A stretch of 64,000 bases of DNA from Pseudomonas juntendi (GTDB lineage: Bacteria; Pseudomonadota; Gammaproteobacteria; Pseudomonadales; Pseudomonadaceae), in NCBI RefSeq assembly GCF_009932375.1, contig NZ_BLJG01000038.1, positions 1 to 64,000 of the forward strand. The letters are read 5' to 3'. Of the stretch, positions 24,786-36,708 are shown piece by piece. Under the pieces are notes generated by a model that saw nothing but the letters and a program-made list of their open reading frames with translations, searched no databases and was not told the DNA's origin. The translations under genes were made by a program, and so were the position numbers. Positions within the stretch are counted from its first letter, which is position 1, and each line of letters opens with the position of its first letter.

Positions 24786-24791
24786 ATTGTA
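24786..24791 (-). promoter_or_regulatory. Candidate -10 box for the rep gene
   Basis: TACAAT on the minus strand lies 23 bases before ATG 24763. A convincing -35 box is not visible. Its position argues for the ATG over the upstream TTG at 24826. Confidence 0.4.
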
Positions 24792-24831
24792 ACGCAATTT
24801 GTGGCGATTTTTACTTGACCTGACAAAATAA

Positions 24832-24858
24832 AAATAGGTGCTATATAAGCACCTATTT
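24832..24858 (-). terminator. Terminator after the proximal-island integrase
   Basis: A 10-bp stem (AAATAGGTGC at 24832-24841 with GCACCTATTT at 24849-24858) is followed on the minus strand by a T-rich run (TTTTTATTTTG), 30 bases after the integrase stop. Confidence 0.8.
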
Positions 24859-24887
24859 AGGTTCGTCATTCGCCAAAAGCGTTCTAG

Positions 24888-26783
24888 CTATGCAGTCTGA
24901 GTCTGCTGCTTGCTGTGTTCTTTAGCGAATGCTCGTTCTGAGCGAGCTAATGCGGCATGGTTAGACGCTTTAAATACCTTGTAGTCGATGTGCGCCAGGT
25001 CCAGCTCATAGAAAACGCGGTTGACCTTTTCCGCTTTCTCCTTGAGTTCAGGACCATCGCCGTAGCGGTCAGCTTCGCTGACATTTTCCTTTTCGTGCCC
25101 GGTGATGGCTTCGATGTCATAGCCACTGTCCACCCCGCAAGCTCTCATTCGGTCGATGAACGTATGCCGGAAGGCGTGATAGTCCCGTCCATCATGCTTT
25201 TCTCGGTGGATACCCACGTCGTACAGGTAGCCCGTGCCAGGAGACGTAGGAGACGGCAACCGAGTAAAGAAGCGCGTGGCGGTGTTGCCCCAGCCATTCT
25301 TGTTGTAGTGCAGGCCATCGAACAGCATCTTGGCTTTTTTCTTCCTACGCTCTTCTACATAGTCGATGAAGCCAAGTTCGATCAGGTGCCGGTGTACGGG
25401 CACCCGCCGTTTCGACGCTTTGTTTTTTAGCTTCCGATTGAGCGCTGCTTCCTCCTCGATCTTGAAGTGCCAGATTCCCGAGGTGCTGCGCTCCACGGCT
25501 CGCGTGGACAGGCCGCAAACTTCATCAATCCGCATGCCGCTGTAGATCCCGATCAGTGGTAGCCAAAACTGGTAGGGATGGATCTCCTTGCGCGGGCTCA
25601 GTTTGCTTGGGTGATACAGATAGCCATCGAAAATGGCCTGAAGTTCATCGAGGCGATAGGACTTGGCCTTGGTCTGGTCCAGTGGGGTAGCTTTCTTTTG
25701 CTTGTTGGAAATCTTGCTGAAACGAGGCTTTTTGATTTTGTCTGGGTGTACCGCCGTGTACCCTTGTCTGTACGCGAACAGATGCAAGGAATGGAGACGG
25801 ATTGAGTAGGCACTGGCCGTCTCGACACTGATGGCAGTGTAGTCCGCATCCGTAGGTATCAGATCCCCACGTTTCGCCTTATCGCAGTTCAAACCCCGTA
25901 CTGCGCCCAGCTTGATTTTTAACACGGTTCTGTGGAGCTGCTCGAAATCGTCCTTGGTGAATTCTTGGATGGGTTTGCGTTCGCTCAGTACGGTCAGCAC
26001 ACGGGAGTGGCGCTTATATTCTGAATGCGTGCTTTTGGTCAGAGGCCCCTCCAGCTCCTCGGCATCCACTTGCTGGAGGTCATGCAGCGCCAGCAGGGTC
26101 AATGTCGGAGTGGGGGGAGTAGGGTCGGAAGCTGATGGTGACGGCGCTCGCTCGTCCTGCTCAGGTGCCTTGGTGGTGCCTCGTAGGCTTTCGGACATTT
26201 CTTCATGTTTGCTGTAGATCGCGTCTCGGAAGACTCCCTCGGCAATCTCCAATGACGATCGGCTAATGGTGCCGTCCGCTTGCCGGGCGCCATTGATCTC
26301 CAGTGCCGTGTTTTCCGCAAAGGTCAGCAAGTCGTTCAGGATTGAGTACTGATCCTGGGCGCTGCCACTTAGGGGGAGCGCAGTGCCTTCGAGTTGCAGC
26401 GTGATGTAGCGCATGGCTTCTTCGACCAGGACATTGCGCAGGCGCCGTTCAAGGGCAAGCTTAACCGCATTCGAGCTGTCCGGAAGCCGCGCAGCTTTCT
26501 GCAACACCTGGTCAAGCTCGCGGTTTTCAGCTTGAAAGTCCCGCACCATTTCTTCCTTGAGTGCTTGGTACTCGGCGAGAGAGGTGGGGAGGGAGTCAGT
26601 CATGGTCGGGCTCAGGCTCAGGTACAGATTGAGACTGCTTATATGCCGACTGGCGCGCTGGATAGCAAGCCGTTTGCTGTGGGTGTGCAGGGATACACGC
26701 TTGCCCTGGTTGAAGTGGGCAAGGTGTTTGGGCAATCGAAGGTAATAGAGGCCGTGACGGCTTCGTTCGATGTAGCGAGGCAT
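24888..26783 (-). CDS. Large tyrosine integrase of the proximal island
   Basis: This is a 631-residue site-specific recombinase. An N-terminal region of about 230 residues (GLYYLRLPKHL, then long helices and a Pro/Ser/Thr-rich linker) precedes a core-binding domain and the catalytic domain. The catalytic residues are Arg 418 (YSGMRIDE), H536-x-x-R539 (HAFRH), His 563 (TGHEK) and Tyr 574 (DRYGDG). ATG 26783 has AGGAG upstream. It is about 130 bases from the tmRNA 3' end and faces it, so it is the likely integrase for this island. It is not closely similar to the P4-type integrase of the distal island, although both appear to use the same target. Confidence 0.93.
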   Translation of the reverse strand: MPRYIERSRHGLYYLRLPKHLAHFNQGKRVSLHTHSKRLAIQRASRHISSLNLYLSLSPTMTDSLPTSLAEYQALKEEMVRDFQAENRELDQVLQKAARLPDSSNAVKLALERRLRNVLVEEAMRYITLQLEGTALPLSGSAQDQYSILNDLLTFAENTALEINGARQADGTISRSSLEIAEGVFRDAIYSKHEEMSESLRGTTKAPEQDERAPSPSASDPTPPTPTLTLLALHDLQQVDAEELEGPLTKSTHSEYKRHSRVLTVLSERKPIQEFTKDDFEQLHRTVLKIKLGAVRGLNCDKAKRGDLIPTDADYTAISVETASAYSIRLHSLHLFAYRQGYTAVHPDKIKKPRFSKISNKQKKATPLDQTKAKSYRLDELQAIFDGYLYHPSKLSPRKEIHPYQFWLPLIGIYSGMRIDEVCGLSTRAVERSTSGIWHFKIEEEAALNRKLKNKASKRRVPVHRHLIELGFIDYVEERRKKKAKMLFDGLHYNKNGWGNTATRFFTRLPSPTSPGTGYLYDVGIHREKHDGRDYHAFRHTFIDRMRACGVDSGYDIEAITGHEKENVSEADRYGDGPELKEKAEKVNRVFYELDLAHIDYKVFKASNHAALARSERAFAKEHSKQQTQTA

Positions 26784-26860
26784 GGCGCACTCCTGGTGAG
26801 TGCGTCAAGGGTGGCATGCCGCCCATTCCTACCGCCTTTTGCCGCCCCAAGATGAAATCT

Positions 26861-26877
26861 TGGAATACCGCCTTGGA
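26861..26877. promoter_or_regulatory. Motif shared with the distal-island att region
   Basis: TGGAATACCGCCTTGGA here nearly repeats TGGAATACCGCCTGGA at 11885-11900. Both lie between an integrase start and an ssrA 3'-end copy, so an arm-site role is plausible. Confidence 0.5.
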
Positions 26878-26911
26878 AAAAAGCCTTAAAAATGAACGAC
26901 TTACAAGAAAA

Positions 26912-26929
26912 TTGGTGGAGCCGGGGGGA
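26912..26929 (-). repeat. Attachment site inside the tmRNA 3' end
   Basis: The 18 bases TTGGTGGAGCCGGGGGGA include the CCA end of the tmRNA and are repeated at 12018-12035. Insertion has preserved a complete 3' end for ssrA. Confidence 0.85.
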
Positions 26930-27311
26930 TTTGAACCCCCGTCCGCCAGTACTCCGCTGTCGGTACTACATGCTTAGCCGTGTCTACTGATTTAATCCGC
27001 AGCCGCCCGACGGGCAGGGTGCTTTGGATGAGTTGTGTAAGTTTTAGTCACTTCGCCCACAACGTGCTACGCGACGATCCTGTTCTGTATGACAATCAGT
27101 TCGGGTTTACAGGCATCCCCTAGTGATTGCTGGAGCCGAAGCTACCAGAAGCAACGGATCAAGAGGACTGCTTACGCAGCCAGCTTGTACTCCGCGCCGA
27201 AGGTTTCGTCATTGGCAACTATAGAAGTTGCAACAGTGGATTTACGAGTTCTGTTACCAACTCGGCATGCACCTAGAGTTTCGCTACCGGCGTCGAATCC
27301 TAATCGGCCCC
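26913..27311 (-). ncRNA. ssrA: Transfer-messenger RNA
   Basis: The tmRNA is about 399 bases, with a tRNA-like 5' end (GGGGCCGATTAGGATTCGACG) and a 3' end carrying the T-arm GGGGGTTCAAATCCCCCC and CCA. The tag frame on the minus strand (27216 down to 27175, TAA at 27172-27174) reads ANDETFGAEYKLAA, ending in the usual LAA-type degron. tmRNA with SmpB (34936-35418) rescues stalled ribosomes and tags the products for proteolysis. Its 3' end is the insertion target of both islands. Ends were set by the acceptor-stem pairing. Confidence 0.95.
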
Positions 27312-27354
27312 TACACTAGCTCTTGGCTAACGCACCTTACGGCACGTGAGCAGG

Positions 27355-27360
27355 AGTATA
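27355..27360 (-). promoter_or_regulatory. Candidate -10 box of ssrA
   Basis: TATACT on the minus strand lies about 44 bases upstream of the mature tmRNA 5' end. It would give a short precursor to be trimmed. The -35 region is weak. Confidence 0.45.
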
Positions 27361-27410
27361 CGCCATTGTGCGGGCGACGTCGACAGCTGGTCCTGTCGCC
27401 CGCCCAGGGC

Positions 27411-27701
27411 TTAGGCGCCGCCGCTGCCCGAACCGCTGCCTTTCTCGGTTTTTTCCAGGCGCTCCAGCACTTTGCTGGTGATGGCGATGCATTCCTTGGT
27501 GTCACCCGAGGCCTGGGCAGCCTTGGCTTTGTCGACGTGCTCGGTCACGGCTTTGTCCAGGCCTTCGGAGGTGGCGCCGGCGGTGGCCATGCTGTCGTCG
27601 ATTTTTTGCAGGTTGATGGCGCACAGGTCGTCAGCAGCGAACACCGGCGAAGCCAGCAGGGTAGCGGCCGCGAACAGGGCCGAAAGCGCGGTACCTTTCA
27701 T
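27411..27701 (-). CDS. Small periplasmic protein, unknown function
   Basis: The 96-residue protein has a Sec signal peptide (about 1-22, ending SPVFA) and a short helical mature domain with two cysteines (DLCAINLQKIDD, TKECIAITSKVLERLEK) that could form a disulfide, ending in a Gly/Ser tail. GGAGAC lies before the ATG. It is the first core-genome protein gene on the right side of ssrA, read in the same direction. The fold resembles small uncharacterised Pseudomonas periplasmic proteins. No function is assigned. Confidence 0.75.
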   Translation of the reverse strand: MKGTALSALFAAATLLASPVFAADDLCAINLQKIDDSMATAGATSEGLDKAVTEHVDKAKAAQASGDTKECIAITSKVLERLEKTEKGSGSGSGGA

Positions 27702-27810
27702 GGGAGTCTCCTCTGGGGCCTCGGGAAGGTGGGCCTAAAGGATGGACCTTGGCAGTTTTGCAAGGGTTCAATCTTGTTCGTGCTCCGGGGGCGGGGTTGT
27801 TTGCGAGAGG

Positions 27811-27948
27811 GGGGCTTGCCCGCGAACACCGGCGTAGCAGGTGCCAGCTACCGCGCTGGGGTTTTCGCGGGCACGCCCGCTCCCACACAGGGCGCGTCGC
27901 GCTTACGGATTGAGTTCTCTTCGCGACAGCGCAGCCCGTTGGGCTGCG
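27811..27948. repeat. Two intergenic hairpins after the lldE homologue
   Basis: GCCCGCGAA (27818-27826) pairs with TTCGCGGGC (27864-27872), and CGCAGCCC (27930-27937) pairs with GGGCTGCG (27941-27948). The first resembles the GCGGGC-type repeats also seen near 43.9 kb. They fill the 275-base gap before the lactate operon, and the second may help end its transcript. Confidence 0.55.
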
Positions 27949-27976
27949 TTATCTCCCACAATGGATCGCGCAGGCT

Positions 27977-30787
<2,811 letters not shown>

Positions 30788-30862
30788 GCAGTCTCCTCGT
30801 GGGGCTGTGGCCTCTGCGTGCCACATGCCCCGGGTCTATCAGGCGGTCGTTGGTGCAGGCGC

Positions 30863-32008
30863 TCAGGCGCCCAGTTCGCGTACCAGGGAGTCGCGGGTGA
30901 TTTCGCTGATGGTCTTGGCGCCGGTCAGCACCATGGCTACGCGCATTTCCTTCTCGAACAGCTCCAGCAGGTTTTTCACCCCGGCCTGGCCATGCACGGC
31001 CAGCGCATAGAGGAAGGCGCGGCCAATCAGCACGGTGTCGGCACCCAGGGCGATCATGCGTACCACATCCAGGCCGCTGCGAATGCCGGAGTCGGCGAGA
31101 ATCTTCAAGTCACCTTTCACCGCATCGGCAATGGCCGGCAGGGCGCGGGCGCTGGACAGCACGCCATCGAGCTGGCGGCCACCGTGGTTGGACACGACGA
31201 TGCCGTCGGCACCGAATTTGACCGCATCGCGGGCGTCATCGGCATCCAGGATGCCTTTGATGATCATCGGGCCATCCCAGAACTCGCGGATCCACTCCAG
31301 GTCCTTCCAGGAAATGGACGGGTCGAAGTTGTTGCCCAGCCAGCCGATATAGTCGGCCAGGCCGGTCGGGTTGCCCCGGTACTTGGAGATGTTGCCCAAA
31401 TCGTGCGGGCGGCCCATCACGCCCACGTCCCAGGCCCACTCGGGGTGGGTCATGGCTTGCAGCACGCGGCGCAGCGGCCCGTGCTTGCCGCTCATGCCAG
31501 AGTGGGCGTCGCGGTAGCGGGCGCCGGGCACGGGCATGTCCACGGTGAATACCAGGGTCTTGACCCCGGCCGCCTTGGCCCGCTCCAGGGCGTTGCGCAT
31601 GAAGCCGCGGTCCTTGAGCACGTACAGCTGGAACCACATGGGGCGGTCGATGGCTGGCGCCACTTCTTCGATCGGGCACACCGACACCGTAGACATGGTG
31701 AACGGTATGCCATGGGCCGCCGCCGCCCGCGCCGCCTGTACTTCGCCACGGCGGGCGTACATGCCGGTGAGGCCGACCGGGGCCAGGGCCACGGGCATGC
31801 TCAGGGTTTCGCCGAACAGTGTGGTCTGCAGGCTGAGCTCGGACATGTTCTTCAGCACGCGCTGGCGCAAGGCAATGCTTGCCAGGTCGGCGACGTTGTG
31901 GCGCAGCGTGTGCTCGGCGTAGGCACCGCCGTCGGCATAGTGGAACAGGAAAGGAGGCAGCTTGCGTTGGGCCGCGGCGCGATAGTCGGTAGAGGCAGAA
32001 ATGATCAT
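30863..32008 (-). CDS. lldD: L-lactate dehydrogenase (FMN, quinone-linked)
   Basis: This 381-residue member of the FMN-dependent alpha-hydroxy-acid dehydrogenases starts [10 protein letters not shown], as usual for LldD. It has the substrate/FMN stretches [15 protein letters not shown], the active-site region [14 protein letters not shown] (catalytic His) and the phosphate-binding [13 protein letters not shown] and [13 protein letters not shown]. It oxidises L-lactate to pyruvate at the inner membrane. It lies between permease and D-lactate dehydrogenase genes in one minus-strand operon. Confidence 0.96.
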   Translation of the reverse strand: MIISASTDYRAAAQRKLPPFLFHYADGGAYAEHTLRHNVADLASIALRQRVLKNMSELSLQTTLFGETLSMPVALAPVGLTGMYARRGEVQAARAAAAHGIPFTMSTVSVCPIEEVAPAIDRPMWFQLYVLKDRGFMRNALERAKAAGVKTLVFTVDMPVPGARYRDAHSGMSGKHGPLRRVLQAMTHPEWAWDVGVMGRPHDLGNISKYRGNPTGLADYIGWLGNNFDPSISWKDLEWIREFWDGPMIIKGILDADDARDAVKFGADGIVVSNHGGRQLDGVLSSARALPAIADAVKGDLKILADSGIRSGLDVVRMIALGADTVLIGRAFLYALAVHGQAGVKNLLELFEKEMRVAMVLTGAKTISEITRDSLVRELGA

Positions 32009-32071
32009 GGATTCTCGCAGCGTTGCTTGGGGGGTATGCCAGGCGCCCGATGGCGCCCGGCCCCTTTCACT

Positions 32072-33742
32072 TTAGTGATGAACCAGCATGCCGGTCAGCC
32101 AGTAAGCCTGGATCAGGGTGATCAGGCCGACGATGGTGGCAAAGAACAGGCTGTGCTTGACGGTGAAGCGGAACAGGTCGGATTCCTTGCCGACCAGGCC
32201 GGTGGCGGCGCAGGCCACGGCGATCGATTGCGGCGAGATCATCTTGCCGGTCACGCCGCCGCTGGTGTTGGCCGCTACCAGCAGGGTGTCGTTGACCCCG
32301 ATCTGGTGGGCAGTGGTGGCCTGCAGCGAGCTGAACAGGGCGTTGGACGAGGTGTCCGACCCGGTCAGGAACACACCCAGCCAGCCAAGGAACGGCGAGA
32401 AGAACGGGAACGCCGCGCCAGTGCCGGCCAGCACCAGGGCCATGGTCGACGACATGCCCGAGTAGTTGGTGACGAAGGCGAAGGCCAGCACCATGCCGAT
32501 CGACAGGATGGGCCAGCGCAGCTCCCAAAAGGTCTCTTTGAAAGTGGTAAGACCAGTTTTGAAATTGATTTTCAGCACCGCCATGGAGATCAGTGCCGAG
32601 AGGAAGATCGCGGTGCCGGTGGCGGAGATCGGGTCCAGCTTGAACACTGCGGGCATGGCGGTTGGCGCGGCCACGATCGGTGCGGTCTTGATCACCAGTT
32701 GGTCAAGGTGCGGGATGGCGAAGTTGAACACGAAGTTGTACATCGCGCCGCCCGGAGCGAAGGCTGCCTTGAACGGTTTCAGGGTCCAGATGGTGACCAG
32801 CACGGTCAGGATCAGGAACGGCGACCAGGCCTTGAAAATTTCGCCAAAGCTGTAAGGGCTTGGCTGGCTGCCGCTTGGCTGCACCACGGCGGCACCCACG
32901 CTGGCCTTGGCTTCGCCGAACGCGCGCTTGGGTTGCCACACTTTCAGGAACAGGGTGAGGCAGATCAGGCTGGCCAGGGCCGAGGTGATGTCTGGCAGCT
33001 CGGGGCCAATGAAGTTCGAGGTGAAGTACTGGGTCACGGCAAAGCTCAGGCCGGCGACCAGGGCCGCAGGCCAGGTTTCTTTCACACCGCGCAGGCCGTC
33101 CATCATGAACACCAGCCAGAACGGCACGAACAGCGACAGCAGCGGCAGCTGGCGGCCGGTCATGGCGCCGATGTGGAAGGCGTCGATACCGGTCACCTGG
33201 CCGGCCACGATGATCGGGATGCCCAGGGCGCCGAAGGCGACCGGTGCGGTGTTGGCGATCAGGCACAGGCCGGCGGCGTACAGTGGGTTGAAGCCCAGGC
33301 CGACCAGCAGTGCGGCGGTGATGGCCACCGGCGCGCCGAAGCCTGCTGCACCTTCCAGAAACGCGCCGAAGCAGAAGCCGATCAGCAGTACCTGCAGGCG
33401 CTGGTCGTCGGTGATCGACAGCACCGAGCTGCGGATCACTTCGAACTGGCCGCTCTTGACCGTGAGTTTGTACAGGAACACCGCGGCAACGATGATCCAG
33501 GCAATTGGCCAAAGGCCGTAAAGGAAGCCGTAACCTGCGGCAGCCAGCGCCATGTCGACCGGCATCTGGAAGGCGAATATGGCCACCAGTACCGACAAGG
33601 CCAGGGTAATGCTACCCGCCACGTGGCCCTTCAGGCGGAACACGGCGAGGGCAAGGAAGAAGAACACGATGGGAATGACCGCCGCCAGTGCGGACAGGCC
33701 AAGACTACCAAGCGGGCTATAGAGTTGTTGCCAGGTTTGCAT
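32072..33742 (-). CDS. lldP: L-lactate permease
   Basis: The 556-residue integral membrane protein belongs to the LctP family, with about a dozen hydrophobic segments and conserved stretches such as [21 protein letters not shown] and the C-terminal LPF-type core [23 protein letters not shown]. It imports lactate (and probably glycolate) by proton symport. It is the first gene of the lactate operon, transcribed divergently from lldR across a region that carries an LldR-type operator. Confidence 0.96.
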   Translation of the reverse strand: MQTWQQLYSPLGSLGLSALAAVIPIVFFFLALAVFRLKGHVAGSITLALSVLVAIFAFQMPVDMALAAAGYGFLYGLWPIAWIIVAAVFLYKLTVKSGQFEVIRSSVLSITDDQRLQVLLIGFCFGAFLEGAAGFGAPVAITAALLVGLGFNPLYAAGLCLIANTAPVAFGALGIPIIVAGQVTGIDAFHIGAMTGRQLPLLSLFVPFWLVFMMDGLRGVKETWPAALVAGLSFAVTQYFTSNFIGPELPDITSALASLICLTLFLKVWQPKRAFGEAKASVGAAVVQPSGSQPSPYSFGEIFKAWSPFLILTVLVTIWTLKPFKAAFAPGGAMYNFVFNFAIPHLDQLVIKTAPIVAAPTAMPAVFKLDPISATGTAIFLSALISMAVLKINFKTGLTTFKETFWELRWPILSIGMVLAFAFVTNYSGMSSTMALVLAGTGAAFPFFSPFLGWLGVFLTGSDTSSNALFSSLQATTAHQIGVNDTLLVAANTSGGVTGKMISPQSIAVACAATGLVGKESDLFRFTVKHSLFFATIVGLITLIQAYWLTGMLVHH

Positions 33743-33787
33743 ATGGGGTGGCCCCTAATTGTTGTTGGTCAGGCGCTGGCATTGGAT

Positions 33788-33804
33788 AATTGGTAAGACC
33801 AATT
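33788..33804. promoter_or_regulatory. LldR operator
   Basis: AATTGGTAAGACCAATT is a perfect 17-base palindrome of the TTGGT-N3-ACCAA type used by FadR-family lactate regulators, and is close to the E. coli LldR sites. It lies 46 bases upstream of lldP and between it and lldR. Confidence 0.85.
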
Positions 33805-33998
33805 TACAATGGCTGGTCGCTAGGTTAAAAGCGCTGTCGTGGGTGTGTCAATTTGTCCCGTGCAAAACTTTGGTCGCGTGCCGATGAGTGGGCAGCTGAT
33901 GTGCCGGGAAAATCGTGGCCTGGTGGGTGTTCGCGCGCTCTGGATCGGCGAGAATAGGCACCCCCCTGGTGTGTGCCGGGGTTTGTGGAGAGCATGTG

Positions 33999-34766
33999 AT
34001 GGTTTTTGATCAGGTTCGCCAACGGCGCCTGTCCGACGACATCGTCGATCGGTTGGAAGCGATGATTCTGGAGGGCACCCTCACGTCGGGGCAGCGGCTG
34101 CCCGCCGAGCGTGCGCTTGCCGAACAGTTCGGCGTGTCGCGCCCGTCACTGCGTGAGGCGATCCAGAAGCTGGTGGCCAAGGGCTTGTTGGTCAGCCGGC
34201 AGGGGGGCGGCAACTTTGTCGCCGAGTCGCTGGGGTCCACCTTTAGTGACCCGCTGTTGCAGTTGCTGGAGCACAGCCCCGAGGCCCAGCGCGACCTGCT
34301 CGAGTTTCGCCATACACTGGAGGCGTCTTGTGCGTATTACGCGGCGCAGCGCGCTACCGAGCCAGACCGGGCGCGGCTGAAGGCGGCGTTCGACACGCTG
34401 CAGGACTGCTACGCCAGGGTCGATGAGGTGACCCGGGCCGAGGAGGGCGCGGCCGATGCGCGCTTCCACCTGGCAATTGCCGAGGCCAGCCATAACGCGG
34501 TGCTGTTGCACACCATTCGTGGCCTGTTCGACCTGCTCAAGCGCAACGTGGTGACCAACATCGGTGGCATGTACCAGCAGCGGACCGAGACCCGCGACAT
34601 GCTGATCAGCCAGCACCGCGAGCTGTACCTGGCGATTGTCGAAGGCAGGGCGGAGGAGGCGCGAGAGGTGTCCAGCCGGCACATTCTGTATGTGCAGGAA
34701 GTGCTGGAAGAAGCGCATGAGGAGGCGCAGCGGGTGGCGCGGGCGGAGCGGCGTAGCGGGCGCTGA
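33999..34766 (+). CDS. lldR: GntR/FadR-family regulator of lactate use
   Basis: This 255-residue regulator starts at ATG 33999 with GGAG at 33987-33990; an extension to 33915 is unsupported. The N-terminal winged helix (about 1-75) shows QRLPAERALAEQFGVSRPSLREAIQKL. The C-terminal all-helical FCD ligand-binding domain has the Arg/Asp/His metal-site pattern (RFHLAIAEASHN). It is divergent from lldP and most likely represses the lldPDE operon in the absence of lactate by binding 33788-33804. Confidence 0.93.
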   Translation: MVFDQVRQRRLSDDIVDRLEAMILEGTLTSGQRLPAERALAEQFGVSRPSLREAIQKLVAKGLLVSRQGGGNFVAESLGSTFSDPLLQLLEHSPEAQRDLLEFRHTLEASCAYYAAQRATEPDRARLKAAFDTLQDCYARVDEVTRAEEGAADARFHLAIAEASHNAVLLHTIRGLFDLLKRNVVTNIGGMYQQRTETRDMLISQHRELYLAIVEGRAEEAREVSSRHILYVQEVLEEAHEEAQRVARAERRSGR

Positions 34767-34795
34767 CTCGGTCTCTTCATGCATGTGCGGTTAAT

Positions 34796-34909
34796 GTGGG
34801 AGCGGCCTTGTGTCGCGATGGGCTGCGAAGCGGCCCCTGGGCTTCGGCAATGAGCCGAGATTGCTGGGGCTGCTTCGCAGCCCATCGCGACACAAGGCCG
34901 CTCCTACAC
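34796..34909. repeat. Inverted pair of Pseudomonas intergenic repeats
   Basis: A repeat beginning GGGAGCGGCCTTGTGTCGCG (34796-34837) is followed, after a short spacer, by its near-perfect inverse (34866-34909), giving a stem of about 38 bp. A second copy of the whole element is at 49559-49674. This looks like the P. putida REP/BIME-type repeat family. It lies between convergent lldR and smpB. Confidence 0.85.
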
Positions 34910-34935
34910 TGACCGCGCTGATGACAAAGAAGATT

Positions 34936-35418
34936 TTAGTCTTCCTTGCCCTTGTTGCGCACCGCCCGCTGCAGCTCGCGGTTGGAATCGCGTTCGCGCA
35001 CGGTGTCGCGCTTGTCGAATTCCTTCTTGCCCTTGCCCAGTGCAATTTCGCACTTGATCAGGTGCTTGCTCCAGTACAGCGACAACGCCACGCAGGTGTA
35101 ACCCTTTTGCGCCACCGCCGCTTCCAGGCGCTCAAGCTCGCGCTTGTTCAGCAGCAGCTTGCGCGTGCGCATCGGGTCGGCGATCACGTGGGTGCTGGCC
35201 GTGGTCAGCGGGGTGATGTGGCTGCCGAACAGCCAGGCCTCACCGTCCTTGAGCAGCACGTAGCTGTCCACGAGGTGCGCCTTGCCGGCTCGCAGGCTTT
35301 TTACTTCCCAACCGGACAGGACCAGCCCGGCCTCGAACTTGTGTTCGATGAAGTAATCGTGTCGCGCTTTTTTGTTCTGCGCGATGGTCCCGGTCGGATG
35401 TTTCTTTTGTTTAGCCAT
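34936..35418 (-). CDS. smpB: SsrA-binding protein
   Basis: The 160-residue SmpB has the conserved core [21 protein letters not shown], an OB-type barrel and the basic C-terminal tail [16 protein letters not shown] that enters the decoding site of stalled ribosomes. It binds tmRNA (ssrA at 26913-27311) for trans-translation. It is divergent from ratA, as in other gamma-proteobacteria, and separated from lldR by the large inverted repeat. Confidence 0.97.
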   Translation of the reverse strand: MAKQKKHPTGTIAQNKKARHDYFIEHKFEAGLVLSGWEVKSLRAGKAHLVDSYVLLKDGEAWLFGSHITPLTTASTHVIADPMRTRKLLLNKRELERLEAAVAQKGYTCVALSLYWSKHLIKCEIALGKGKKEFDKRDTVRERDSNRELQRAVRNKGKED

Positions 35419-35581
35419 AGGGCCGGCATTATAGGCAAGACCGTGCGTCGTTCGCTATGGGATTTCGGTGTGCTTGAGCCACCGCAATGAATACCGGACA
35501 ATACAAGCCCTGTCCTGCCGACAGAATCTGTTTTTGGCACGCTGCGAAGCGCCGCCACCCAGCCTTGGAAGTGACGCCTGG

Positions 35582-36016
35582 ATGACTACCCATATTCAAC
35601 GCTCCGCCCTGCTGCCATACCCCGCCCAGGCGCTCTACGATCTGGTCAACGACGTGGCCAGCTACCCGCAGTTCCTGCCGTGGTGCTCGGCCGCGACGGT
35701 GATCGACAGCAGCGAAACGCACATGCGTGCCAAGCTCGAAGTGGCCAAGGGCGGCATGAGCCAGCACTTTGTGACGCGCAACGTGCTGGTGCCCGGGCAG
35801 TCCATCGAAATGAACCTGGAGGAAGGCCCCTTTACCCAATTGCATGGGGTGTGGGTGTTCAAGCCTTTGGGCGACAAGGCCTGCAAAATCAGCCTGGACC
35901 TGTCGTTCGACTATGCCGGGCCCATTGTGCGTGCCACGTTGGGGCCGCTGTTCAACCAGGCGGCGAACACCCTGGTCGATGCGTTCTGCCAGCGTGCCAA
36001 GCAGCTGAACGGCTGA
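35582..36016 (+). CDS. ratA: RatA / COQ10-type START-domain protein
   Basis: This 144-residue single-domain protein of the polyketide cyclase/START fold carries the hallmark DVASYPQFLPWCSAA near the N-terminus and LSFDYAGPIVRATLGPLF near the end. ATG 35582 gives the family length; upstream extension to 35468 does not fit. Relatives bind ubiquinone (COQ10) and, as RatA in E. coli, were reported to affect 50S association. Divergent from smpB and convergent with bamE, the standard neighbourhood. Confidence 0.9.
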   Translation: MTTHIQRSALLPYPAQALYDLVNDVASYPQFLPWCSAATVIDSSETHMRAKLEVAKGGMSQHFVTRNVLVPGQSIEMNLEEGPFTQLHGVWVFKPLGDKACKISLDLSFDYAGPIVRATLGPLFNQAANTLVDAFCQRAKQLNG

Positions 36017-36027
36017 TCAGGCAGGCA

Positions 36028-36068
36028 GCAACAAAAAAGCCCGGAACAAGTCCGGGCTTTTTTGTTGC
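36028..36068. terminator. Bidirectional terminator between ratA and bamE
   Basis: An 18-bp perfect stem (36028-36045 with 36051-36068, core AAAAAAGCCCGGA) with a 5-base loop has A- and T-runs on either side, serving the convergent genes ratA and bamE. Confidence 0.95.
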
Positions 36069-36074
36069 TTTCGA

Positions 36075-36611
36075 TTACCGGGTTTCCAGCGGTGCTGGCG
36101 TAGGCACCGGGGTGGTCTCGATGGTATCGATTTCGCGCTGGATGGCCTCTTCGGTCGAACCAGGCTTGGCAGGTTGCTCCGCAGGTTGCGTGGCGGGCTG
36201 CTCGGTTTGGCCTGGCTCGGTGCCGGGGCTGACCGTGGTATCGCTGCTGCCACCCAGAATTTCCTGGTCGCGGCTAACGCCTGGCATAAAGTCGCCAGAC
36301 AGGCTGACCAGTTGGTCGCTGTCGTTGAAGAAAATGCTCATGCGCTCCTGCTGGCGTTGGCCGCCACCAGGCTGCAGGCTGTACAGGTAATCCCAACGGT
36401 TGGTGTTGAAAGTGTCCTGAATCAGCGGGTTGCCCATGATAAACCGCACTTGCCGTCGGGTCATTCCCGGGCGCAATTGGTCTATCATGTCCTGCGTGAC
36501 GACATTGCCCTGCTGGATGTCGATTTTGTAAACCCCGGGAAACGAGCAACCGGCGAGTGCGAGCAGTCCCGCGAGGGCGAGGCTGTTTAGCAAGAGCTTG
36601 GTGTTTTGCAT
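36075..36611 (-). CDS. bamE: Outer-membrane assembly lipoprotein BamE (OmlA)
   Basis: The 178-residue lipoprotein starts at ATG 36611 with lipobox LALAGC (Cys about 22). The BamE fold region has [24 protein letters not shown] and [11 protein letters not shown]. The C-terminal 60 residues are a Pro/Glu/Thr-rich tail longer than in E. coli, normal in pseudomonads. It is part of the BAM complex that inserts beta-barrel proteins in the outer membrane. Divergent from fur with 97 bases between, so the two promoters share that region. Confidence 0.95.
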   Translation of the reverse strand: MQNTKLLLNSLALAGLLALAGCSFPGVYKIDIQQGNVVTQDMIDQLRPGMTRRQVRFIMGNPLIQDTFNTNRWDYLYSLQPGGGQRQQERMSIFFNDSDQLVSLSGDFMPGVSRDQEILGGSSDTTVSPGTEPGQTEQPATQPAEQPAKPGSTEEAIQREIDTIETTPVPTPAPLETR

Positions 36612-36708
36612 CGGTGGGCGACTTCCACTATCTTGGCTGGACAACGTAAACCCCGATCATACCCGTATTAAGAGAAGCTGCGAAGCAGCATCGGCGAGAA
36701 AGCTGACC

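Larger units (their letters stand above)
12018..26912. mobile_element. Proximal genomic island: mobilizable element in ssrA
   Basis: The island is bounded by the tmRNA 3' end and its copy at 12018. It contains type III mod-res, an XRE regulator, an envelope gene cassette, relaxase/MobC/MbeD-like mobilization genes with a candidate oriT, a HUH replication initiator and a tyrosine integrase beside ssrA. It is noticeably more AT-rich than the core genome to its right. There are no conjugation-machine genes, so transfer would need a helper element. Boundaries are inferred from the repeated att sequence. Confidence 0.8.
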
